From contig NC_088169.1 in the NCBI RefSeq assembly GCF_028769735.1, forward strand, positions 39,594,729 to 39,658,728: a DNA stretch of 64,000 bases, read 5' to 3'. The notes under the pieces were generated by a model. It had not been told where the DNA came from, did no database searches, and saw only the letters and a program-made list of their open reading frames with translations. Numbering within the stretch: position 1 is the first letter of the stretch; every line of letters starts with the position of its first letter. The position numbers were made by a program, and so were the translations under genes. Positions 22,112-35,299 of this stretch are shown here, one piece after another. The DNA is from Zonotrichia leucophrys gambelii (taxonomy: Eukaryota > Chordata > Aves > Passeriformes > Passerellidae).

Positions 22112-23760
22112 CTGATGAAATTCAAGCAGTACAAAATGAGAATAGAGGATTCAAAATGTTCTAAGTGTGATGATTCTTATGGAAAATAAAAGGATTATTT
22201 CATTAAATGCTATAAAGACTTTGATGACACAAGTCAAGTCAGCCAGTCACACAGTCACAACACAAATGACAATCACAAAATTGGCAGCAAAATAAGGGGG
22301 GAAAAAATCAGCTGCTTAAAACTATTACCCCAGGCAAACCTGAAAGGCTCCTCTCCCATCCCATCCATTCACCTCCAGGTTCCACAGTTCACACCGCCAC
22401 AGTTCAACATCAATTAAATGCAGAGCAAAATCTAATTTGTGCATTTTTAGCCAGGGAACTTCTGCTTTGCTTCCCTGGTGCAGGGCCCACAGATACTCAT
22501 ACTGATTCAGAAGCCAGAAGTTCCTTGGCAGGTGTCCGGGGGAGCTGGAAGGTCCAGCAGTACCCAGCGGGCTGATGCTGAGGAGAACGTGTCACCTCTG
22601 CACATGGCAGCCTCTGATGGTGGCTGGTGACTTTGGACTGACAGAAAGGAGCTCATCAGTGAGGAGCCACCAGCGCTCATCCACAGGGGAGGCACAGCAG
22701 AGACAAACTCGTCACTTTCACCACAGCTCAGAGCTCTTCATAGGAAACACTGTGGCTTCCTCTTTCTGTTTGTTTGTGTCCTGCTAGCAGGCATGTGCAA
22801 GCTCAAGGTCACCAGGAACCCACTGGGCTGCTCTGCTGGGCTCCCTGTGCCTCCCAGTCAGGTCCTCCCTCCAGTGGATCACTTGGACCACTTTGCACAG
22901 AGGAAACTGCTGCTCAAGGCTTGACAGTGGCTCTGGAGGCTGCCTAAACAGGAGAGGCAAACAAGGGATTTGGAATTTACCCAGTGTAACCCAGGGATCA
23001 GCTGGTCATTCCCCAAAGATGATGCATGCCAGGAAGGAAGGGTGCCAGGACCTACATGCCAGGATTTAGGACCTGTACACTCCTATGGGATGCCTGGTTC
23101 CAAGTGTCCACTGCAAGCCTTTTCATTGGGCTCTTTTGCAGATGGAGTCTGCTATTCCCTCATTAGCTCAGCAAGTTTGGGAGGCTTTCACTCTGATGTC
23201 CAAGTTTCATGAAACAGGGTAATCTGAAACCTGCAGAAATCTGGTTTATGCACTGTTATATGTGCCAGTGCCAACAAAATGTTTGTTTATATACACATAT
23301 ATATAAACATAGATATATTTCTCTAATTATATGTAAAATTAATAATACAGATTTAAGAGCAAGTGTGTACCACTTTGGAGGAATATACTAACAGACAGAT
23401 GTGAAGTCAGAGATCAAATGTACATTGAATGAAGAACTTTCTAAAAATTTAAGTAAACCTATTTTTTCACTAACTCACTAAAAAGCACTGATATCTGCCT
23501 ATGGATTCTGAGCAAAACAAAACAAACAACTGGATTAAAAGCTGCTTACACACCCTTTCTCCAAAAGATTAGCAACAACAGTATGAGAGGTTTGGGAGAG
23601 TAAATATGGAAAGCATTTGCTATGGGAATATGGTGTACTAACTGGATACAGAGAATAACCAAAACCCAACACTTACCCTGCAGAAATTCCATCCTGAGCT
23701 TTAGGCAAGCAGTTAAGTCATTAGCAGGTGTCCAATTTGGTGAATAGTATCAAAGACTTG

Positions 23761-23910
23761 TTATTTCCCCTCTATTCCCTTTCCCTGTCTTTTGTCTCCT
23801 TCCTTCCACACCTGCTGCTCTGCCTGCACCTTGTCCCAGCAGCTCACTCTTCCGCTCCTTTCTTCTCCTCCTCTCCTTTTCCCTACCTCATTACTTTTCT
23901 TCCATCTGCT
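23761..23910 (+). repeat. Polypyrimidine-rich tract
   Basis: The + strand is dominated by C and T for about 150 bases, with repeated CTTTCC, CTCCTTCC and TTCTCCTCCTCTCC words. Open frames on both strands here reflect composition rather than coding. Confidence 0.7.
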
Positions 23911-25579
23911 CTGAACTTTCCAAACGTTTCTGAGGTTATGAAGAACCAATGAATATCTACTTTGGATTCAAAGAGAAGGAAAGAAAACAGGCAGGAAAGT
24001 TTGTTGGAAGAGGGTTTTTTTAATAATGCTGTTATTAAAATATGCATTTCAGAAACAACTTTGCCACCCTCTGGTTAAGCTCTGCTATCAGAGAGGCCTG
24101 ATTACAAGGCCACAAAACTCTCTCCTCGAGCAGTTACATTTAACTGTGACATGGCTTCATCAGGAGGATGGTGTGCAAATGAACCCCCCAGCAGTTATCT
24201 AAAGAGAGTTCTGGAAACACATCTGTGGGAAAAGTACAGAATTGTCTCACTAAATCGAAAGTGTGGTGCTAAAATGTCATGAAGTGTTAGTGATTGTGGG
24301 ATGGAAATGTCCCTTAATCTGAATTTCTTCTCAGTTTCCCCTCTTTCTCAAAAATAAAGTTTTTGTGTTTTATATAATGCATGCTGGGGTTGATGACAAA
24401 GGACAGTGTCTGGGAAGGAAATAACCCCCTCAACTCACAAAACTTATAGTCTAAGTATCCAGTTAATATCTAGTTTTACTAATTTGAAAGGAAGGAGGCA
24501 CTTTCAGCAGGTACCACATGTGAAAATGCTGTAGCAGTACTTCTGATGAAATTTGTTGAAAATTATCTTGGTGCAAGTGTCACTTAAGCACAGAAGTTTA
24601 ATTACTGTTCTTATGTTAAACCTTTACAGCTCCACTCATTGTGTTGAAAAGCGACAAATCCTAAAATTAGGCACTTGTATCTCTCTTTCCTCTTTTTCAG
24701 TCTTTTGGGCATTGTCCAATTTCTTTCATTCTATAATTGCACATTTCATTTTACCTGTTATTTAGCCTGCAAATGAAAACTGCAGAGATGTGTACAAGTT
24801 CTTGCTGTCTAACTTATTTAAGGATTTATCTGGGCCAATTTTACTGCTGTATTTTCATTCTGTAATTTATTTCTTTCAGTGGATGGTAAACCACCAGTGA
24901 AAACCACCATCTTTACATTTCCATTTAGAGAGGTCTCAGTGATGACCCAAATCTGTCAAAACAGGCAACTAAAATCAAACAAAAAAATCTCATTTCTTTG
25001 AACCGAGTAAAGTTAAAAGGGCTCCTTTTTTAAAAAGAAATTAATCTCAGGTATCTTTTCCACAGAGTTACACCACAGACAAATCGACCTTTATGTTGCT
25101 TGGTATATCAAAATAAATGAGTGATTAACTGCTAGACCTGCAGTCTGCATTTTAGCATTTTATTTCTGCATGGTGCAGTTCAAAGAGTGAAAAGTGAAAA
25201 AGAAACAGAAAAGAGAAAGAAAAGACAATGAAGAAAAAAGATCCTTGAAGAGGAGGGTACATAACATCTCGATGCTGCTAACAATTGCAGTGTGGATTTG
25301 GGACCAGTCAATGGTGCTGTTTGAGTCACTCAGGGACTGCACGGTGGCAGTTCCCTCCACTGGCCAGAAGGTTACACAGGACAGGGAAGTGTCTCCAGTC
25401 ATTTCCCAACCAAGCAACTCACGCCACAGGGTGGAAGCAGAATGTGGGCAGCAGCAGGGCCAACCTGCTCCCATTGCACCTACGTGAGCAGCACAAAAAC
25501 TATCCCCACCCAGAGCTAGGGCTCTCTGGAGCTCAGGAGCACGAGAAGGCGGCGCACAGCCGAGGGCATGGCCAGCACA

Positions 25580-26215
25580 GGATCTCTGCGAATATGGTGC
25601 ACTTTCTGCAGACTTTGGTGCGTCACGGCATAAAGACTTAATGATTGTGACAGGACGTCTCCCACGTTAGGCTTACAAAATGGTCACAAGCCCCACAAGT
25701 CTTTCTGATAAACCCAATGGGCGCTGATGCATTTCCCCGCTCTCTGTCTAATTGGTGTAAAGTTTGCAGACCTGAATCACGGATCTTTTATCCAGCTTGC
25801 TGCGTCCTCTCCTTTGACACGAGGTCAGGGTTCACATTCGCATCCGATTATCGAAGTGGCACTCATTAACCGGCAGCCTGCCTCGCACCAAAATGAGCTC
25901 CCTGCAAGGGGAACTCGGCCCATTTACTCAGCAGATTTCAGCATTTTAAGGAGGCCTGAATGTCACACAGTATTGCTACATTTTGAGGAGTTTCAGACAT
26001 CTCCAGCTGATGATTAATTGTGAGTGATGGGAAATAAAATCCAGTAAAGCCAGCTGCTTGCCATGGTCGGCAAAATTACTATAATGGATATAGGCTGCCA
26101 ATTTTCCAGTTTTACTGGCAAGTCTTCCAAGTGTAATTAAGGGAAGTTATAAATGATATGGAAATCTATCAAGTCCCATTTATTTTCAGAGGACTCTTTC
26201 CCCTGAGACTTTTAT
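25580..26215. promoter_or_regulatory. Candidate conserved noncoding element with retained CpGs
   Basis: This intronic block keeps many isolated CpGs in AT-rich sequence, for example GGACGTCTCCCACG near 25652, ATTCGCATCCGATTATCGAA near 25837, and TTAACCGGCAGCCTGCC near 25867. It also holds homeodomain-type words such as GATGATTAATTGTGAGTG near 26007 and GTGTAATTAAGGG near 26130. A 96-codon + frame inside has no family resemblance. The texture is typical of deeply conserved vertebrate enhancers. Position inside PCCA, next to ZIC2/ZIC5 in other vertebrates, makes a long-range enhancer plausible. All of this is inference. Confidence 0.38.
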
Positions 26216-27289
26216 CTTCAAGCTTATAGTTTGCTTTGTTGTGCTAATGATTTAAACCACTTCTTATTTCTGATTAAAGCCCCCAATATCCTTCACAAGA
26301 AGTTAGATCCACTTTATTCAGAAGGATTTAAAGAAACAGAAGCCTTTTTAAAGTTGTGTTTGTAAGCCATGCTGAGCTCCCACTTCCTCTTTGGAGGCAT
26401 AACAGAGCATCCTCCATCTTAGGCAACTCACTACCATCTGGATTTCTGCTTCTGACAAACTCTGGGGACTGGGAAGGATTTGGTGGGGAAGAAAGGAGAG
26501 AAAAGACTTTATTTATTAAAAAAATAAAAATTAAAACACCCACCAACAACAAAACCCTATCTTGCCTCCCAATCCTAAATCCTCCAAAAAACAAAGATTG
26601 TAGGTGCTGCTTAGACACCAGGCATTTAGCACAGAGTGGTGTTGCTCACTAATGTTGTTTGATTTGGAATAAAAGCATGAAAATGATGTGCAAAGGCCTA
26701 AAATTGGAGATGTAAAGGATGACTGCACAGTATTCCATTTCTCAATTTCATCCTTCAGAGCCACAAAATGGGGGTGATACAGTTACTGGATGAGATTTAC
26801 AGTAACAGCTGTGGTCTTCCCACACAAGGGAGGACCTTCTAATGGGCTAAGGTCTGTTTTGAACAGACGGGGAGTAGCAAAACAAGGTTCCCTATTAAGG
26901 GTGTGCAGTAATATTCCTGATAAAGAAAATGAGTAGTGGTAGTCAGATTGCTTTAAAAGACCTAAATCTCTTTTCACTGTTAAAAAAAAATACTAAAGCT
27001 ATTTTAGAAAGTGCTAGCTGCTAAATAAATGAAAGACATGTAAATGTAAGGGTTTGTTTTTTCCTTAATCTCCTCCCCACAAACTGTAAAGAATGCATAG
27101 GAACCAGTGCCAGGGGCATATGGCTTTCTCCTGTGCTGAACATTCATACAAAAGACAGGTTCATCAGTCATTGGAGTATCTGGATAAAAAATTAGCTCCT
27201 GATGGATGGTATTTAGAGCTTACCTGCTGCTAGTACATTACCAGAGAAGCACAGGTTTTGAAACCCACATGACATTAGAAACTGCAGAC

Positions 27290-27720
27290 CATGAAATACC
27301 CCACGTGCAGGCGCACTCATAATGTACGCCAGGTTATACAAAATAAGAAATAAGCTATTTAAACCCTCTGCCTAAAATTGGGCCCGCTGCAAGGAACCCT
27401 GGGTCAGCCCTACACAGGCCAATTAATGCACAGCATCTGCTGTATAGAAGCCGTGCATGAAGCACTTCCGAATGATTTCAGCAATTAAAAGAAAACTGTT
27501 TCCTGCCTGTTTTGACAGCAACTGTTTCAATGCAAGAGTGAGCACCAAATCATTGTGTGCAGCTGAAAAAATTAAGTCTCTTTTTTTTATCTTGTGAAAA
27601 GGAGGTGGGAGGGATGAAGATTTCTTACAGAATCGGATCGTTCTTTTGTTGTCCGACATTCTGTGTTTTTCTGCCAAATTAGACAGAAGGCTCTGAGGGT
27701 TTACGGGGCCCTCTACAGTA
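27290..27720. promoter_or_regulatory. Candidate conserved noncoding element
   Basis: The block contains CCCACGTGCAGGCGCAC (E-box CACGTG) near 27300, CCAATTAATGCACAGCA near 27418, AAGCACTTCCGAATGATT near 27460, and ATCGGATCGTTC near 27633. Isolated CpGs are retained. The 84-codon minus frame has no known relatives. The regulatory role is inferred from texture and location. Confidence 0.33.
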
Positions 27721-28329
27721 TCACCTTCTGCTGCACTGTGGCTCCCTAAAAAGACGGATCAATATCAACCCTGCTGATTTGCCTACAAAAGTGAAAATCC
27801 CTCAATTACATTTTTAAGACCATTATATTTAGAACACAGGTGCTCTGATGTGGAACATTTTTAAGGCTCTTGGAGCTGAAGTGGAAAAAAACAATGAGAG
27901 CTCAAAGCAAATACAAGCTTAGATTTGGTTTAAAGTGAAGTGAGAGTTGTGTTTTATTGGTATCTCCTTCCTCATATTTGGGAAAACACCAGTAAACATC
28001 ACTCACAATTTCCACTATTCTGCAGCTTAAGTCCCTGTTGAGCCTTTTAAGTGAAAAGGGACAATGCAAGATAGTGCCATATGAAAGAGAGTTATCCTCT
28101 CTTGTAGCCTTTTGCAAAATAACTGCAAACATGCACCTTGTTTGTGCTTGTGCAAAATCACTGAGCAGTGAGTTAAGTATGCATTCACTATTTATGAAGA
28201 TACTGGGAATTTTGTTTGTTTATTTGTTGTTTAAATTTAGTCCATGCTGGTATCATTCCCTTCCCAGATATTTTTCTCTCTGACTTACTGGCAATCTGGC
28301 AGCCAGCATCCAACAAGAAAACAAATCAA

Positions 28330-28530
28330 GAGGAATTGGATAAGCAACAATTGCAATTCCTTGGCATTGTCCATTACCATGTAAAATAATTAGTGCGAGT
28401 TTTCTCTTCTTTCCAAATTAACTTTGAAACCAGAGCTACAGAACTGCAAATATAATTAGCGGCAATTAATAGTACTTGACAAATCATTACTAAACTTTTT
28501 TTGCCACGCTCCTTTAACGAATGAAGCTGA
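28330..28530. promoter_or_regulatory. Candidate conserved noncoding element
   Basis: AT-rich sequence with CAACAATTGCAATTCC near 28346, ATAATTAGTGCGAG near 28385, and TATAATTAGCGGCAATTAAT near 28451. This is a cluster of homeodomain and SOX-type words with retained CpGs and no coding frame. Inference only. Confidence 0.28.
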
Positions 28531-31500
28531 ACATAGCACATCCCACATCTTCTGACCTCTGACTGAAGGTCACTGATGTCCCCCTGACAGCAATCAGCAC
28601 TGGTCATTGCACTCCCACTTATCCAAAACACGCTGCCCCAACTGCCTCTGCCATCCCAGGGCGCTGGGCAAGTGATATTCAGGCAGAGCACTTCTGGGGC
28701 TATTCTTCTGCTAACTCAGCCTAATCTCTACCAATCAACTTTTTTAGTAACAGCTGAAATGTTGTCTATTACATGAAGAGGCAAAGCACACTAAAATAAT
28801 AATGAAAAAATTATATGAATTCTTCTCAAAGGATTGGTAACATTTTTTCTCCTAGGAGGAAACTTGAATAATATTCACTATTTCTAATTTATCAAAATCA
28901 GATTTCCTTCTTTATTACACTGTACTGGAACACAACTGCATAAAATATATAGTAAAATTTTTTCAAGTCAAATATGAAAAATACATTATGAAATACTATT
29001 ACAGTTAATTTTTTTTCAATGTAACTACAATTATTACTCATGGCCCCATGTAATAAGAATGGTGATATATTTAATTCTTTTTTTCTGGATATTCTACAAC
29101 CATGAACATTTCCTGTTTACCAACAGGGCTTTTTGGCCCAGAAGATAAACCCCAAGAAAACTGTCAAATACACAGAATCATAAAAACTATGTAAGGTTTG
29201 TGACCATATTTTGTCAACTTTGCAAATTCCCTTCAACTGACAAGTGGCATTTATATTTGCTCTGAAGAACAGGAGCAAGGAAAGGAGGGGAAGGGAAAGA
29301 AAAAGGGAAGACAGCAGAAAAGAAAACATTCATACACAAGAGAAAAGTAGTATTTGAATTAAATAATATCTTACTAAATTATTGCTACCATATTTATCCA
29401 AATGCAATATGAAACTTAAATACATTTTTTCTGTTTTAATCTGGATCTTGCTTCCCTGCTATAAATTGCAATTCGTATAAGATTTGAAAAGAGGGTTTTT
29501 TTTTAAGATTTTGAGGTCTGAATGGCAAACACAACTTTAAACAACACACAACTGCCTGATGGCAACAGGTAAGGTTAAAACATCACCTTTCACATGAATG
29601 AATGAGGAAGTGATAAACAGAATTTAGAAAGCTCTTTTGTTTTGCTTTTAGTAGCAAGCATTTCAGCAGTAGAGGTCAAACAAAACATATTTTCCCATAG
29701 CAAAAACTTAACAAGGCTTATGAGATGGAAAATCATGAATAAAGATTTTTTTAAAAACTATTCTTCTAAAGAATAACAAGAGGAATTGAAATAAAATGCA
29801 TGCAGCTGAACTGAAAGATGAATGCAGTTTAAAACTTTTTTCTTTAATTACTTTTAAAAGGTGGAAACACAGTAGTGTCTTTCCTAAGTTATACAATTAA
29901 AAAAGCAGCTTTCACGTTACCCAATTTTGAAATTACTGAGACAATTAGCATCTACATTTAACAGCTGACATTTTGGTAGGAAAAAATTCATCCCATGCAG
30001 TATTAATGCCCATAGCTACATTAGCTGAAATCAGAAGGAATTTTTATATGAGAAAAGTACATTTTAAAAATAGCTTGAATGGTGATAACTTATAAAACCT
30101 GGAGTAATCTTAATCTACTGGAAAGAGAGGCAATTTATAAACTTTGGTGAAAATAAATAATCGTCCTCTTCTTTTGGCTGTAGTCCTCAAAGACTCAGTA
30201 ACATTGGGGTGCTCACCTTTTACACATTTAAGTGTGGGGGGGAATCATTAAAGTGATTTAGGCTGCCAGGTATTAGGCATTAGCTTATTGACCAAAGCTC
30301 AGCTTACTAACACACCTGTCCTGGCTAATGTCACTAAAAAGGAAAAACAACCAACAGAAGCATACTGCTAAAAGAAAACCACCTTCGTATTCCTGACAGA
30401 CAGAAAACTGAAGAAGCAAAAGCTGTGTTCAAAGGTGAAAATATAGCAAAGGCTGCAAGGCAATCAGGACAGCTAAGATCTTTCTTTGTTGCTGTGGGCA
30501 GTTCAGACTACCAAATTTGAAATCAGTAGTGGGAACATTTTTGGTGTGTTTGCTTTAGGAACAACAACACTGCTTTACCTGGGCAACCATTCGGATTTCA
30601 AGAGCTCTCCCCTCTCCTGCACTTTCAGTGCACAGAATCTACATGCACAAAAACCACACCAAACAACTCAATACGAAGAAGTATTTTCAAGTGCCCACCC
30701 ATGTCCTCCCCTCTGAGTAAATAAAGGAATTTGTGCAGCTTTAGTAGTTTTTATGGTGCTGTCTTTGTGGTAGCTATGGTGAGATTAGAACCATGTGCAG
30801 TGCCATCTCCACACTCTGGCATAAAAATCCTGCTGTGTGCTAGCAGGGCTGGCTTGTGCTGCCACCAGGGGTATCGAAAGCAGAGTGAATTACTTGCCTG
30901 GACTCTTGAAGTCCAGTGGTGTCTCTGGCCTATGGCACCATGAGGAACTAAAAAGTAATTAATTCTCCCAAATACAAATTTCATCCTAATGCATACAGTC
31001 ATTAACAACTACTTAGAAAACAAATACACAAACATTCCCCAACAAGGGATATATTTCCTATATTAATGGGACTGTGTTATGAGGAATGTAATCTAAATTT
31101 AAATCTTCTTTCCCTAAATAATATTAACCTTCTTTCTAGTCAGCCAGATTTCTGTTTCATTGTTTATGTTGCTTTCTGCTTCTGAGTGCCTTCATTGTGC
31201 TTCCAGGAATAACTGAGTGACAACTAATTACAGTCTTCTGATCACATGAAGGAAAATAAAGAAAGTAGAAAGTAACTAAAAACCTAAAGAAATTGGCAGC
31301 ATCACAAGTTCTGCTTCTCTCTAAATGACAAACAGCACTTCCCCACTGTGTTACTAAAATCTACAGATCATCTTGCAGACAAAAGAAAATAAATTCCTTG
31401 CATATGCAATATCTTTTGGCAAAAAATGAATTGAAAACTGCTTATCAGACCAGCTGGATAGAGGATGTTCATGCAATCTTCTATCAGGCTTCACCAGACC

Positions 31501-33831
31501 AAAGCAACAGCAGCCGAAAGAGAACACTATGCTCCAAGTAAAAACAAGACCCATCGAGTGGGGAACGCTAACCCAGGGATCAGCACTGCCCCCTCGTTTG
31601 GCTGCACAAACACAAACACCATGTGCTTCACCTGGCCGGGCGCGGTGCCCGGAGCTGAACCGCGGGCAATCACACGGGTTTGCGAGCACGGCCAGGCACA
31701 CAAAGGTGAGGTGAGCCTCTCTCGGTGCTTTTGCACCATTTGTAAAGTTACACCTGAAGGAGGGGGTGGCAGCTCAGCTCCCCCTGACCGCTCTGAGAGC
31801 ATCTCTGTGAGCACAGGGACTGTGCTGCACTAACACTGTAGTGCCCAGCTCACAGCTCAGGGCCAGCAGCCTCAGAGCAGCTCTAACCTGACAGCTTTAC
31901 TGCCAGCAGCAGCAACACCTGAGGGGAAGGACGGACAACTACCTCACCTTCTCCCATTTTTCAGCTGTGCTGTTTTCACACACCATGCAAATCTGAGCTG
32001 CCAAAGCCAGTGGCAAGCACACAGAATAGGAGCTGCTTAAATTCCCATTTCTCCGGCGCACTAAAGAAATCAGACTTTTCCCAAGCAGTGCAACAAAAAG
32101 AGCTGTATTTATCAAGGAGCTACAGCTCCCTGCCCATCATGCCTTCAGCAGCTGTAGTGGGTGAGCTGGTTTGTGACAGACAGCCAGGAAGAGTAATCTG
32201 AATCCCACCATCCCAGTGCTTATTCAGAGCCGAGAGCTGATGTTACCCTCATTCGCTGGCTGCCTGGCTTTTTTTCTAACGTTTTGACACTAGTCCTGAA
32301 AAGGAAGGATTTAAGCTAAACCCTTTTCAAGAACGCAAATGTGTTTTTTGCAATTAAAGCCACACAATTAGCAATGACAAGCTCAGGTCAGCAGAACATA
32401 GATTATGCTGTTCAAATGCTCTGCCACTCAGTGCCTCCAGCAAAAAGCTGCAGGAGAGGAGAAGGGAAAAAAGAAATCTCACACACATTATTTAACAACT
32501 TGTGCTCTGATGCACAGCACCACTTGTAGATTTGTGGAGGGAGGTTCATTTATTTATTTACTTAAAATCCCTTAGGCTCTGGCCTCCTTCTCCACTGATT
32601 ATATTCTTTCAAGACAACAAGAACTATTCTTCAGGGCAAGAAGGCTGGAAACCTTTAGAATTAACTTCTCAAAAATAAATATTAAACAAATGTTTAAAGT
32701 CTTAAAATCCTTGACTTAAAAATGTTTCCCTTAATTCTTCACAAAAAGTATTTGCTTACAACCTTCCTCATTCAGCCACTTGTTTTGCCCTTGACAAAGA
32801 AAGCAGATTCCTCTGTCCATGTTATGACATAAAGAATATTTTAATTGAATACTGTTCTTTTGTTTTAACATATCTAAACTGTGTGCATGCATGTATAGAC
32901 CACAGACAAGAAAGCTAAGTGTAGAAGCTAAAAGAATTTCTAATTTCTTACCAGCTTAACTTAGATCTTTTTCCTCTGAAATGTCTTTATTTCATTACTA
33001 CAAACATTGGCACCTACAGATCTTTTATCTTAACACGATGACTCTGTTTTCATTGTACAGACAGAAACAACCATGTATTTTAAAACCAAAGGCGGTATCA
33101 TAGCAAAATGTAAGCAAATATACCACTTTACCAGCATGATCGGTGACTGCCATGTAATAATTGCAATCCTGATTTTGAAATTCAGATCTTGATCCCATTT
33201 TTGAATCATCTTTCAAGAAAATCTAGGTTTCATTGCCATAAATTATGAACCCTGTGACTGAAGCTTCTGTTTGTATCTAAGTGCTACATACATGTTATGG
33301 CATCATTTACTGATGACAGTACTTTAAAATTAATATGCACAATCTGATTCAAATAGTTCTGTGTCTGCTCTCACTACCTGGTTTTCAGTGGTTATGAGAC
33401 ATAAGGGCCTCAACCTTAGAAATAACATGATACAATGTGGTAGAATTTCATATAAAGCTGAGTTCAAGTCAGTGTTTATACACAACTTTAAAACAAAAGT
33501 TTGTTTCCAACTCAATGTGAGGTAAGGAGGACTGGAAATCCCAGACCAGCAACAGCATAATCCCTTACCCTTCTGTATGGAAAGTTCATTCCTTCTCCAA
33601 TACAAGAAGATTACCACATGAGCCTGGAAATTCCCAGAATAGAATTCCCAACTCATGTGTTTTGTGAAATGATAACACAGAACTTCTTAAAAGAAAAGAA
33701 AAAAAAAAAAAGAAAAAAACACAGTAAAGTTAAATATCTATCCCATGTCCCCTTTTTTTCAAGTAATATTTTCATTACCTCAGGGCAGAAAATCAACAAT
33801 TTCCTCCTGCTAGCATTAACAGCTTTTATAT

Positions 33832-33843
33832 ATAGATGACAGA

Positions 33844-33875
<32 letters not shown>

Positions 33876-33897
33876 TAGATAGATAGATACACACACT
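33832..33897. repeat. GATA/GACA microsatellite
   Basis: Tandem GATA units are interrupted by GACA units and run into a short CA tail. This is the Bkm-type simple repeat seen in many vertebrates. It lies about 375 bases inside the intron downstream of the 34272-34412 exon. Confidence 0.93.
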
Positions 33898-34271
33898 TAT
33901 GTGAATTTACTTACCATTTTCTTCCTTGTACCTGTCCTGCCCCTCAAGGTATCAAGGTATTTGGGATACAAAACCAAGCTATCTCTTTGAGTTTCTGCTG
34001 TGAACTTGTACCAGGCTGATTTTTTTTCTTTTAAAGCCAATTTAATTTGAATTGATTTTCCTTCTTAGTTTTTAAAACTCAAACTAAAAACAGCACACAT
34101 TCTTCAGCACACTTTATTCTACAGGTGATTACAAAAGAAAAAATAAGAAACAAAATCAAGACAACAAAAAACCCCACACCAAACCTTGTGACCTGCAGTT
34201 TCAGTTGCACCAAGGTGAAATTTCTGTGGCATATATAATGAAAACGCAGATATATAGATCACATTTCTTAC

Positions 34272-34412
34272 CATGTCCCCAGGCTTGACAGAAACTGCCA
34301 CCACTGTTCCAGGCATGGGAGATCTCAAAATGCTGGAGGTGTCCTCTGCTGCTTTCTCTGGCATGTACTTGCTCAGCTCCGCAGCAACCTTCGTCAGGAT
34401 TTGCAATTTGTA
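34272..34412 (-). CDS. PCCA: PCCA third-from-last coding exon (start of biotinyl domain)
   Basis: A 141-base, 47-codon exon encodes [20 protein letters not shown] and continues [20 protein letters not shown], ending SVKPGDM. It corresponds to residues 634-680 of the human 728-residue protein: the end of the BT region that contacts PCCB, a linker, then the RSPMPG entry strand of the biotin carboxyl carrier fold. The minus-strand acceptor is TTCCTATTCTTTAG and the donor GTAAGAAATGT; both boundaries are phase 0. Joined to the next two exons it gives an uninterrupted 95-residue C terminus. Differences from human are conservative, so the gene appears intact. The next exon upstream, ending in the family's FLGTV, was not found in the window. 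Confidence 0.97.
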
Positions 34413-35240
34413 CTAAAGAATAGGAAGAGGACTGGTTTAGAAAACTGTACCTTGGTGAATTCCAGTCAATAGCCTGCATTATTTTATGGCATGTTTTTAT
34501 GTAATACATCTGTTAGCTGTTCTTCACGGGAGTGTCTAAAAAACACTGTTTGAAATCTTTATTCAAATAGAGTTTCATTTTCAGGATGTAGAAAGAAAAA
34601 TATGCAACCCCAGTCTGCAGCAAAGTGCACATAAAACCAAAGAATCAAGTACAGTAAGGAGATGTCAGACTCATTTTAAAATTGGGGGTAAAGAGGGGAG
34701 ATTCAAATTTAAAAACAAAAATGCCTTTATGCTTGCTGCACATTATCTTTGGTGGATAAGGAATATCGAGGGATTCTTTCGCAGTGCAGTGATGAATTGG
34801 AAATTGACCTTTTGGGAAAGTCTAACAGACTGTCAATGCCATGACTGATTTTAAACATAATGTTTACCTTTTAAACATTTACCATGTATTTAATGTTTGA
34901 AGTTAGTAATTTGCTCAGATTTTGCAATTAAAGCCTAGTAATTCCATTTCAATTCTGATTTTTCATGCATAAGCAGAACAATCAAACCCTGTTGTATTGA
35001 ATATGCTTCATCTGCAATAAAACCCATTCAGCAACTATTACATATCTGGAGAAAGTATTCTTTTCTCTAGTATGTTTTATATGGATTAAAATCAGAGGGG
35101 AATATGATGACCCTCAGGTGAGAGCATCCCGTTAAACGAAACCCTTCGGAAGGCATATAAATATTGCCTAAAGTGATTTCGGCCCCAGAGCTTTTAGTGT
35201 TTAAAAGCTTGCCATTATTCGGCGAGCTCCCTGCCCTCAG

Positions 35241-35264
35241 ACGGACGGACGGACGGACGGACGG
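35241..35264 (+). repeat. ACGG tandem repeat, six units
   Basis: Six perfect ACGG units form part of the CpG islet. Every unit holds a CpG, so survival of the array suggests low methylation in the germline. Confidence 0.95.
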
Positions 35265-35285
35265 CAGCGGAGGGAGCGCACGGAG

Positions 35286-35299
35286 CCAGTAGATGGCAG
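35286..35299 (+). promoter_or_regulatory. CTCF-type core motif
   Basis: CCAGTAGATGGCAG fits the vertebrate CTCF core CCASYAGRKGGCRS at every position tested. It lies inside the CpG islet, where an unmethylated site would be favourable for binding. Orientation is forward on the + strand. Binding is inferred. Confidence 0.5.

Larger units (their letters stand above)
22112..34271 (-). other. PCCA intron, 12.2 kb
   Basis: This intron separates the exon for the hinge region from the biotin-site exon. Its donor is GTAAGAAATGT and it is phase 0. It has no CR1 copy that I can recognise, although it is over 12 kb long. It contains a polypyrimidine tract at about 23761-23910, three conserved-looking blocks (about 25580-26215, 27290-27720, 28330-28530), a mildly CpG-rich patch near 31550-31720, and a GATA/GACA microsatellite at 33832-33897. 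I see no nested gene on either strand. Confidence 0.88.

Noticed and set aside
29174..29190. ACAGAATCATAAAA, possible CR1 3' end remnant
   Set aside because: Only about 12 bases fit and no CR1 body follows.
34431..34470. Minus-strand GGTACAGTT near the PCCA exon, considered as the upstream exon end (family GTV)
   Set aside because: The codons before it do not read FLG, the frame soon stops, and it would leave an intron of only about 30 bases.
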